This document shows positions 39,533-48,959 of a stretch of DNA of 64,000 nucleotides, one piece after another; positions within the stretch are counted from its first letter, which is position 1; each line of letters begins with the position of its first letter. The DNA is from Prorocentrum cordatum (Eukaryota; Sar; Dinophyceae; Prorocentrales; Prorocentraceae): NCBI GenBank assembly GCA_963575745.1, contig CAUYUJ010018325.1, forward strand, positions 102,001-166,000, read 5' to 3'. The translations under genes and the position numbers were made by a program. The notes below the pieces were generated by a model that was not told the DNA's origin, ran no database searches, and saw only the letters and a list, made by a program, of their open reading frames with translations.

Positions 39533-40198
39533 GGGCATTCCTTCGACGCCACAGGGGGTGCGCTGGGGGTGGGGACCCTATGCGTTGTAGGCTCCCAGGG
39601 CGTGGCAGGCGTGGCATTTCCTCGACGCCACAGGGGGTGCGCTGGGAGGTGGGGGCCCTATGCGTTGTAGGCTCCCAGGGCGTGGCAGGCGTGGCATTTC
39701 CTCGACGCCACGGGGGGTGCGCTGGGGGTGGGGGCCCTATGCGCTGTAGGCTCCCAGGGCGTGGCAGGCGTTGCATTCCCTCGACGTCACAGGGGGTGCG
39801 CTGGGGTGGGGGCCCTATGCGTTGTACGCTCCCAGGGCGTGGCAGGCGAGGCATTTCCTCGACGTCACAGGGGGTGCGCTGGGGGTGGGGGCCCTATGCG
39901 CTGTAGGCTCCCAGGGCGTGGCAGGCGTGGCATTTCCTCGACGCCACAGGGGGTGCGCTGGGGGTGGGGGCCCTATGCGTTGTAGGCTCCCAGGGCGTGG
40001 CAGGCGTGGCATTTCCTCGACGCCACAGGGGGCGCGCTGGGGGTGGGGGCCCTATGCGTTGTAGGCTCCCAGGGCGTGGCAGGCGTGGCATTTCCTCGAC
40101 GCCACAGGGGGTGCGCTGGGGGTGGGGGCCCTATGCGTTGTAGGCTCCCAGGGCGTGGCAGGCGTGGCTTTTCCTCGACGCCACAGGGGGTGCATGCG
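39533..40198. repeat. 79-bp tandem repeat, eight copies
   Basis: Eight copies of a 78-79 bp unit with GCTCCCAGGGCGTGGCAGGC, CTCGACG(C/T)CACAGGGGGTGC and GCCCTATGCG(T/C)TGTA. Starts of the shared GCTCCCAGGG word: about 39,591, 39,670, 39,749, 39,827, 39,906, 39,985, 40,064 and 40,143. Most copies differ at only a few positions. Confidence 0.97.
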
Positions 40199-40229
40199 AG
40201 GAGGAGGAGACGCCACAGGGGGTGCGCTG

Positions 40230-40455
40230 GGAGGTAGGAGGAGGAGGCAGGAGGAGGAGGAGGAGGAGGAGGAGGAGGAGGAGGAGGAGGAGGAGGAGGG
40301 GAGGACGGGGAGGTGGGGCAGCAGCAGCGGCAGCAGCAGCAGCAGCTGCAGCAGCAGACGCAGCAGCAGCAGCAGAAACAGCAGCAGCAGAAGCAGCAGC
40401 AGGAGGAGGACACCGAGGAGGAGAAGGAGGAGCAGCAGCAGAAGCACCGATGGTA
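40230..40455. repeat. GGA microsatellite followed by CAG-rich tract
   Basis: GGA run (40,233-40,302), then AGCAGC(A/G)-rich sequence with interruptions (40,318-40,455). The + strand frames would give Ser or Gln-like runs. Confidence 0.95.
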
Positions 40456-40590
40456 CACATGGGGAATCAAATAGGTATGTGGGGTTCCTCGGTAGCGTAA
40501 TTTCGTCGATTTGTTGTTTGGTTGAACGCCCCCCCGGGAGCCCGTTTCGGGCCCGGGGCCCTTGGAAACGAGCCCACGGCTCGTGTCCCG

Positions 40591-40656
40591 ATATATATAT
40601 ATATATATATGTATACGTATATATGTATAGTTGTATATATATATGTACATATATAT

Positions 40657-40700
<44 letters not shown>
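40591..40700. repeat. TA/TG microsatellite between two GC-rich edges
   Basis: The left neighbour is a GC-rich block reading, on the - strand, outward from the tract (GGGCCCGGGG, 40,550-40,560). The right neighbour starts CGGCCCCTGGGCCCCGACCC (40,704). Thus GC-rich sequences face away from the TA tract on both sides. Confidence 0.85.
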
Positions 40701-40702
<2 letters not shown>

Positions 40703-40749
40703 ACGGCCCCTGGGCCCCGACCCCCACCACCAGGACATCTCCAGACACT

Positions 40750-42150
40750 CCCCGGTACCGCCCAAGAGGCCAAGGGTCCAGCATATTCTTTCTCGTCGAA
40801 GCCCCCAGGGGGCTAGGGGAAGAAATATGGGTGCCTTCAATCGTGGGAGTCATAACAGGAGTAGGATCACAAGAGAATGCTGTCCGTCCTCGGAGAACAG
40901 GGTCCACGAACGTGGCGGCATCAGGATCGGCACGTTGCTTATGTTGTTATTTTTGGGGGTTCACAATCTGACGCCTCTGCGGAATTTTGATCTACGTCGC
41001 GTACATAAAAGGCATATAGTCTTGCTAACAAGTCGTGATCTGAGGAAAGTCGTTCTCTGTCGTCATAGTCTGTCTCTTCCTCAGCACCTGGTTCACGAAA
41101 CATGCAGCGACTGACTCACATCTACTCTGCAAGTCCCTGACACATACGTGGCAGGTAGGTCATTTTATAGCCGGGTTTGAAGGCCCCACCTTGAGGCTTG
41201 CCCGAGGGGGTTTGATGGGTGCCCTTTGGGTGGGCACACCGGCCGTGGGACCTCTGATAGAGCCCTGGGAGTCGGATGCCCAAGAGCCTCGTGGGAGTCG
41301 TGCTGAATGTAGTGGGGTCCTGGTCTTGGTGGATGCACTGATCGAGACCACGGTTGTCACAGGTGGGGCCGCCATAAGAGCTTGGATGGGGCCCCCTTGG
41401 AATCTCGAGGGGGCCTGTGGTTGCCATATTGCTGGTTGTGGATGCTCTGGCCAGCCCGAGGCACTACCAGTAAAATGGCAGCCGAGTCAGTATATCAGTG
41501 ACCACAGGAGCTGATTCCCTATATCAAATTGTAGTGATTGTCGTGGCGAAGCTCAGGGAACCCCTCAGAACCATTCGCGGGTGCGGAGCGAGGGTGGCCC
41601 TCTCGTGCTACCTGGTAGCACATCAGGTTTCGCAGGGAAGGGGGGGCCCTCCCTGTGTTCCACACGCGCCGTACAAGGACATGTGATGCCCAGGCTTGTA
41701 TAGTATCCTGGTTGTGCATTCTCTGAGGAAGAGGGAGGAAGAGGAGGAGGGAGGCGGAAAAACTGGAGACCAGAGCGCCCTATTCAAAACGACAACCCAC
41801 AGCAGGAGGGTTGAGAATAGTACTACCAGCACTGGTGTTTCATCCGTTTGCTTCCTCTTGCTCCTCGAGCCGACAGTCGGCGCCGCGTATTGATGGTGCA
41901 CGCGGGCTCAGAGGACCCTTCGGTCTGGGTCAGGGGCTACGGCCTGCAGGCCAGAGGGAGCTTAGTTTGCGACGGCATGCTCTTGGCGTGTCGGGGCCGC
42001 TTCGTTTGGAGGGGGCATATCTGATTTGCTCGTTGTATGGAGTTAGCGGTCGAGCATGCGAATCAGAATCCCCGCCCCTGCATATCGAAACATTGCCAAC
42101 CTATGCTGTAGTATGCTGTCTCATATGCGACTGCTGTGTCATAGTATAGT
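40750..42150. other. No gene recognised; one dispersed repeat
   Basis: Overlapping short frames without protein character. The stretch about 41,905-41,965 (GGGTCAGGGGCTACGGCCTG, CAGGCCAGAGGGAGCTTA) matches 24,785-24,830. Confidence 0.5.
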
Positions 42151-42169
42151 GGATTCCAGCTTCGGAGCC

Positions 42170-42742
42170 GAACGCCCCAAGATCGCACTAAGATCGCCCC
42201 AGAAGCTCCCAAAGACGGCTCCGAAACTAGCCAAATAGGCCCCCAGACTGCCGAAGAGGCGCCCAGGACAGCTCCGGACCACCCACCCCAGATGAGCCCA
42301 AGAGCGGGAGCAGGAGCCCAAGAGCGGGAGCCCAAGATGAGCCCAAGAGCGGGAGCAGGAGGCCTCCAGAGACCTCCGAGAGGAGTCCGGGACCCCCCAG
42401 AGGCTTCCAACACACCCCAGACCCTTGAGAGGCCCCCTAAAAAGCCATGACGAGGCCCCCAAAACAGCCCAAGAGAGCTTGGGGAGCCCTCCTGAGAGAG
42501 CCCGAGAAGGGTGAAATCGTAGATTTCCGCTGTTTGTTTTTCTATGTTTTTCGCCTTCTCTCGTTTTCCTGCTTCCAACGCTCAAAGACCGAAGAGCTTG
42601 AGAAAAGATAGATTCCAGAGGCTGGCAAAGGGCCTCCCAAAAAAGCCCCTGGATGAAAGAAACGACACAACTTATAGTCCATGAGTAAGCCCATCAAGCC
42701 TAGCTAGAACTTGAGCGCGCGCGAAGCGCGCGATGGTTCTAG
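42170..42742 (+). mobile_element. CCCAAGA-family element with hairpin-CTAG end, copy B
   Basis: CCCCAAGA/GCCCAAGAG words (42,175-42,480), then the core GGTGAAATCGTAGATTTCCG, TTTCTATGTTTTTCGCCTTC, and a tail (42,605-42,742) shared with 51,005-51,131: GATTCC..GAGGCT.GC..AGGGCCTC, ATGAGT.AGCC, ATCAAGCCTAGCTAGAAC. The tail ends in the hairpin CTAGAAC (42,704) ... GCGCGCG-CGAAG-CGCGCG ... GTTCTAG (42,736-42,742), followed by a TA tract. The left end is uncertain. Confidence 0.7.
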
Positions 42743-42797
42743 TATATATATATATATATATACAGATACTCATATATATATATATATATATATATAT
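42743..42797. repeat. TA microsatellite after copy B
   Basis: TATA run, then CAGATACTCATATA and more TA. It has the same internal word as the tract at 28,966-29,028. Confidence 0.9.
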
Positions 42798-43257
42798 TGG
42801 CACTAAAGATCCCGAGAGGAAACTGTATTGGCCAGAGAGTTCCGGAGAGCGAAGTCCGAACCGATTTGTTGCGCAAGGCAGGGTCCTTCCGTGCAGTCGG
42901 CTTGTGCACCGCGTCAGGGCTCTGTTCCCAGAGTATGAGGAAAACGGCCAGCGAGAGCCCCGTCCTGAACAAGCAAGTGCTAAGATGACCGAGATGGGCC
43001 GAAAACGGTTTCGACACGGTTCCACGATACCCCTAAGACGGACCCCGCCAACATGCGTCCAAGAGTTTCTGCGATGGTTTGGGAGCCCTCTGACGCGTCC
43101 CATGGCTCGTTCAGACGGCTCCACGCCCGTCTCTAGAGCCCAGGACCCCCCTCAGCGAGGCCCTGGAAGCCCATCGTGGGGTTCCTGGGGCCCCTCGGGG
43201 CCCTCTGTATTCGCTCATCGGTGTCTCTTCTGCTGTCTCGGAGCTATCTTCGACCTG

Positions 43258-43330
43258 AGGGGGGAGGAGGGAGGAGGGAGGAAGCAGGGAGGAGGGAGGG
43301 AGGAGGGAGGAGGGAGGAGGGAGGAGGGTT
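43258..43330. repeat. GGGAGGA heptanucleotide microsatellite
   Basis: About ten GGGAGGA(G) units. Confidence 0.9.
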
Positions 43331-43599
43331 GGGAGATCCAGGGACCCTGCCCCCCAGCCTGAGGAGTTCCATAGGTTCAGGCCGTCTTGGGGCTCCCTTG
43401 CGGGGGGCTCCCGTACCCCGAACTGGGTTGAGGATCGGAGGCCAGTAGGATGGCTGATGGGGTCTCGGGAGATGCCTCTCGGGGCGTCTTGTAGCCAATT
43501 TTGGGGGCTTTGGGAGGCCTCCTGGGGAGCTCGGGGATTTTTCCCCATATCCTAAGATGGGGTTCTTGTCATTACTCGGACGCCGCCGACTCCAGAGAG

Positions 43600-43885
43600 A
43601 ACACGCCTACTCATACACAGACTTACGCACACTCAGACCTACTCATACTCATACCTTATCATGGTCTGACTTACTCAACACAACATGCAGGCCTACTCAT
43701 ACTCAGACTTACTCATGCTGGGACTCCTTCATACCCAGACTTACTCATACCCAGACTCGTTCCCAGACCTGCTCATACACAGACTTACTCATACTCAGAC
43801 TTTCATGTACTCGGACCTCCTCATAGTCTGAGTTACTCAACGCACGGACTGAGACCTACTCATACTCAGACCCAGTCATACTCAG
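43600..43885. repeat. TACTCATACTCAGACT minisatellite
   Basis: Degenerate 8/16-bp units (ACTCATAC, TCAGACTT, CCCAGACT) for nearly 290 bp. It directly precedes the 150-bp array. Confidence 0.85.
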
Positions 43886-43889
43886 ACTC

Positions 43890-44300
43890 GCAAGGGGAGC
43901 CGCCAGGGGTGTTTTCACGGGCCCGTTCGCGGCCAGTTTGTGGGGATGTCTCAGGCGGTTTGCTCGTTTTCATGCCCAACATCCTTTGCTTTCAGAGCAG
44001 ATTGTTAGGATATCTCAGGCGGGGCGCTGGTTCCAGCACCCTTAAGGGGAGCCGCCAGGAGTGTTTTCACGGGCCCGTTCGCGGCCAGTTTGCGGGGATG
44101 TCTCAGGCGGTTTGCTCGTTTTCATGCCCAACATCTTTTGTTTTCAGAGCAGATGTCTCAGGCGGGGCGTTGGTTTCAGCACCCCTAAGGGGAACCGCCA
44201 GGGGTGTTTTCACGGGCCCGTTCGCGGCGAGTTTGTGGGGATGTTTCAGGCGGTTTGCTCGTTTTCATGGCCAACATCCTTTGCTTTCAGAGCAGATGGT
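43890..44300. repeat. Tandem repeat of about 145-152 bp, three copies
   Basis: AGGGGA(G/A)CCGCCAGG(G/A)GTG starts copies at about 43,893, 44,045 and 44,189. Each contains TTTTCACGGGCCCGTTCGCG, GATGT(C/T)TCAGGCGGTTTGC and TTTTCAT(G)GCCAACATC(C/T)TTTG. Confidence 0.93.
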
Positions 44301-44379
44301 GATGTATGTGAACAAATCTGCGTGGTGCAATCGATGTGGCTCAATCTATCTTGCACAACATATGTGATGCCACGTATGT

Positions 44380-44909
44380 TGTGCAATGTGCGGCGCAATG
44401 CGTGCAGTGGGTTCTATGTGATGCGATTGTTTTTTAATGAGTTGACAAATATCATGCTATTTTAAACGCCCCACCCACCCACCCGCAACTCGGCTTGCAA
44501 AACCCACGCGGCGGCGATTGCGATGAGTGCTCGGCGCTGGCTGGTGCGTCTCAGCGGCCGCGCCAGCCCCCGCGCGCGCGCAGCGGCCAGCTAGTTTAGC
44601 GCGACCGACGCGGCTGCGGTGGCGCTGACCGCTGGGCGCGTCCTAGCGGGCATTCCAGCGCGAGTCGGTGGCTTGGACGGGCGCGGTATCATGGCGGCGC
44701 CGACATTTGTAGACGCGATGATGATAGTAGCGAGGCCAGCGACGATGCTGGCAGCGACGACGGCGCGGCCAGTGGCGGCGCCGATGCTGATCGCGCCGGC
44801 GACGATGACGGCGCCCTCGCATCGGCGATGAAGGGTTTGGACTGAGTTCGACATGCGCGCGCGGCCGACGCTCGAGAATGGCCGCGCGGCATTGCATGGC
44901 GCGGATCGC

Positions 44910-44941
<32 letters not shown>

Positions 44942-47085
44942 GCACGCGCGCAAGGGCGCTCGAATGATTTCGGCCGGCTGCGCGAGAGGCCCGTTCGGCA
45001 GAATGCGACGAAACATGCGACCATTTGGCGGTCATTTAAACGTTCGTAAGAGCGCAAGCGCGAGCTTCTTTTAAAATTGACGTTGCGAAGCCATATGTTT
45101 AATTGTTAAAATGGATTCGGGGCTCTCGGATGTGAAATCCCCGCGAAGACTCGCGTTTTCTGAAGAAGAAACGGCATGCGCGCGCGACGCGCGTACGCGT
45201 GCAAGTCGTCTCGTTTGTTGCGCAGGAGTCTCGCGACAGCACGCGCACAGGGGTGTTCGAACGATTTTGACATGCGCGCGCGAAGCCCGTGTGGTAGCAT
45301 GTCATGAAAATGTCGGAGGACACATGGTTGTCTGCAGACTTTGCAAAAGCGCGCGCAAGTTTTTTTGGTGTTGCATGTTGTCTGGAAGCTCGATATTGGA
45401 ATCTTTACGAAACCATTTTTTCATCAAAGATTTCGGCATGCGCCCGCGACGACGCGCGCGCTTGCTCTTCGTTTCGCGCTATTGCAAGGGATTGTTGACG
45501 ACTAAAGATTTATGATAAACGGGTGCGCGCGCATAGAAGTTTGTTGCAGAGGATGCCGGGGGGTGTCGATACAGGTTTGCCTGGGATGGTACGAGTTCAC
45601 ATTTAGGATGGACGATGGGCCAGAATCACACGCAACTTGCAATGCGAAAAGGGGTGCGGATAATCCTGGAAAGGGGAGGGGGGCTCTAATTCCTTGTAAG
45701 AAGGGAGACTGCATGCGGTGCAATCCACGTTGTGCGATATATGTAGTGCGCGAGCTATCTGGCGCAATTGATTTCTTCACATGTGTTGACACATTCCATG
45801 CCCCCGCAAACATCCCACCCACCCACCCGCAACGTGGTTTGCAAAACCCGCGCGGCGGCGATTGCGATGAGCGTCAGGCGTTGATTGGTGCATCTCTGCG
45901 GCCGTGCTAGCCCGCGCATGCTCGCGCGCGCAGCGGCCAGCTAGATTGGCGCGACCGACGCGGCCGCGGTGGCGCTGACCGCCGGGCATTTCCCAGCGGG
46001 CACTTCAGTGTGAGTCGGTGGCTTGGGCGGGCGCGGTATCATGGCGACGCCGGCGACGGTAGACGCGATTGCGATGGTTGTGGCGATGGTGGCGATGACG
46101 GCGGCAAGGCCAATGACGACGCCGATGTTAGTCACGCCCGCCGATGACGATGAAGATGTCCTCGCGTCGGCGATGCAGGTCTTATGAAGGAGTTCCACGA
46201 GCGCGCGCACGGCCGACGCGCGCGAGTGGCCCGCGTGGCATCCTTTGTCACGGATCGTTCCCTCCCCCCCCCATACCCCCTCAGCACTCGCGCAGGGGCT
46301 TTCGAATGAGTTCGACATGCGGCGCGAGAGGCCTGTTTGGCATAATTTGATGAAATTGCAAAACAACCTGTGTGATTCCCTCAGAATCCGCAAGACAGAG
46401 AGCGCCAGATCGTTTTGAAAACTGATGTTGCGACATCATATGTTTTGGAAAGTGTTCGGGACATTCGTTTTTTTTTTTTTTTTCTGAGATTTCTACGTAA
46501 CTGACGGTGTTTGAAAGATTTGTCGAGTGTGCGCGCGGCGACGCGCGCGCACTCCGTCCCATTTCTTTGCAAAGGGTTCTTGCGACAGGACGCGCGCAAG
46601 GGCGTTCGAACGATTTCGACATGCGCGCGCGAAAGGCCCGTTTGGTAACAGTTTATGAACACGATGAAAAAGCGTATGGTTGTCTGATGACTTCGCAAGA
46701 GCGCGGGCGCATGTATTTTGTTGAAAATCCTTGTTGCGAAACCATGTTGCTTATATGTTTTCGTGACGCTCGATTTTGACATCTCTACGAAACTATTTTT
46801 GTTGCCCGATTTCGGCATGGGCGCTCGCCGACGCGAGCGTGTGCACATCGTCCCGCTTGTTGCAAAATATTGTCAACAATCGATGAGTTTTGATGAACGA
46901 GCGCGCGCATAGTATTTGTTGCACGGGACGAGGGGGGAACCGATACCGGCCTGCCTGGGATGGTACGAATTCACATTCGGGGTGGGCGATGGTCATATGC
47001 AAATTGCAATACGAAAAGGTGGACCGACAACCCTGGGGGGGGAGATCTTAATCTTTTGAGGAAGAGAATAAATGTGGTGAAGTTT
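44380..47085. repeat. 1.35-kb tandem duplication (two copies)
   Basis: Copy 1 about 44,380-45,720 and copy 2 about 45,720-47,080 share ordered landmarks: CCCACCCACCCACCCGCAAC (44,471; 45,817), GGCGGCGATTGCGATGAG (44,510; 45,853), GCGTTCGAACGATTT-type words, and TTTGTTGCA(G/C) .. TGCCTGGGATGGTACGA (45,530; 46,914). Inside each copy, a smaller unit (CGCGCAAGGGCG(T/C)TCGAA..) occurs twice. Copies differ by many substitutions and small indels. The duplicated sequence shows no coding frame that I can support. Confidence 0.9.
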
Positions 47086-47139
47086 ACGTTGTGCACTACA
47101 TGTTTTGCAATATATGTGGCGCAAATCTATATGAGGCGG

Positions 47140-47310
47140 CGACGGCGGCCACATAGGCGCCAGACCGAAGACACGGCCCAAACGACGGGCGGCGACGAGA
47201 CGGCGACGGGGCGGCGACGGTGGCCACATAGCTGCCAGACCGAAGGCACGGCCCAGACGACGGGCGGCGACGAGGCGGCGACGGGGCGGCGGCCACAGCC
47301 GCCAAACCGA
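47140..47310. repeat. CGGCGACGG-rich tandem repeat, unit about 65 bp
   Basis: Words GGCGGCGAC, CCAGACCGAAG(A/G)CACGGC and GACGACGGGCGGCGACGA repeat two to three times. Confidence 0.85.
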
Positions 47311-47374
47311 AGACACGGTCCGGTTCTTCGGAAGAGAAGTAAGACCCCCATAAATGCAAACACAAATTGGGGAA

Positions 47375-47451
47375 CGCGTATGTGTATATATAGATGTATG
47401 TACATATATATATGTGTGTATATATATATGATTGTGTATGTATGTATGTAT

Positions 47452-47490
<39 letters not shown>

Positions 47491-47670
47491 CATACGTGTA
47501 TGTAATGTCACTGTTTGTGCGAATGTACATACATACAATTACACACATATATACACAAACACATATACATATACATCTAAACATACATACGTCGCCACAC
47601 ATACGTACATACATACGTACGCACGTACACACACACGTACATATATGCATGCATACATCGAATGTATACA
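47375..47670. repeat. TATG/CATA low-complexity tract
   Basis: Alternating TATATG, TGTATG and CATACA sequence with a pure TA core at about 47,460-47,482. Confidence 0.9.
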
Positions 47671-47729
47671 TATAGTGGCCTTCGGCCCATCCCGCTACCG
47701 TCATTGGGCTGTGGGTATAAACTTATTGG

Positions 47730-48250
47730 ATGTTCGTTGGGGTCTCGTGGGGGGCCTCTCGGGGGCCTCTTGGGAACAGTTTTTTAACCTCTGGGGGGCC
47801 TCTTTGGGGCCTCCTGGGCGCCTCTTGGGGCCTGTTGGGGGCCCTCATGGGGCGGAAGGCTCGGATTTTCGATTCGTGTTCCGTCTTTTCGGTCCCTTTT
47901 GGGGCCGTCATGGGGCCGTCTTGGACGCCTCTTGGGCCGTCTAAGGGCGCTCTTAGGCCGGACCCTCTTGGAGGCCTGTTGGGCAGTCTTGGACTGGTCT
48001 TGGGGGCCTCTAGGGCCGTCTTGGAGCGTCAGGAAAAGACGAACTTCTTTTGCACGCCAAAATCCTTCAGAAACCATCCGGAAATCAATGCTTGGTGCCT
48101 CTTGGGGCCCTCTTGGGAGGCCTCCTGGAGGCATCTTAGAGGCTTCGTGGGCCATCTTGAGGCCATCTGGGGCGTCTTGGAGCCATCGTTCGGCGGTTCG
48201 GGGCCCGCTTGGACTCCTGGGACGGTTCGGAGAGTCGTTTTTTGTGGGAG
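47730..48250 (-). repeat. CCCAAGA-family block, - orientation
   Basis: GGCCTCTTGGGG, CCGTCTTGG and GCCTCTTGGG words on the + strand, with a core at 48,025-48,085 (CGAACTTCTTTTGCACGCC) matching the AT-richer core position of the family. Confidence 0.85.
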
Positions 48251-48419
48251 GTACGGCGTCCGCAGGAGGCGCAGGAACCACGTCAGAACTCCATGAGCCA
48301 GCCCGGAAAACACCGGAAAGGCTTGGGAAACGATTTGCAATTCTCATTGCAGCAGCAGCACAGCGTCTACCTTTCAGTGTTGTTTGAGCCTTGGGACACT
48401 CCATTTCGTGCTAGAGGCA

Positions 48420-48840
48420 CGGTGGCGGATGGTGATATACATATGTATACATACAGAAATGCAGATTTACATATGCATAGATGTACGTATACATGTGTAC
48501 AGTAACACAAGTATGCATATACATACGCATATACATATATGCACATCTATATATATATATATACGTATATACAATCACGTAAACATAAACATATCGTTAT
48601 GTGTGTAATCATGTTCCCACACATATACACAGAGGGTGCATCTACTCACATATGCACAACTTGATGTACGCATACATGCGTTTCACTTTGTAGTTATATA
48701 TGTAGGTGTCTGCAAGTTGGTTATAAGTTGCATGCATATGTTGATGTGCATGTATAGGTATGTGTATGCGTATATGCCTATGGATACGTATGTGTAACTG
48801 TATATGGATACGTATATGTATTTGTATATGTAGGTGTGCG
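48420..48840. repeat. TATACA/TATGTA low-complexity tract
   Basis: Degenerate alternating sequence before the GC-rich block at 48,960. Confidence 0.85.
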
Positions 48841-48959
48841 AGAAGAAAACACGGAAATTGAGACAGAGAGACACACAGAAAGAGATAGCGATAGAGAAAA
48901 GGAAACCGAGAGACAGAGAGGGACGGGAGAGGCATCTATGTATAATATAAATAAACACC

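Noticed and set aside
30904-40198. CRISPR-like arrays (248-bp and 79-bp repeats)
   Set aside because: Units are direct tandem copies without unique spacers, and the DNA is eukaryotic.
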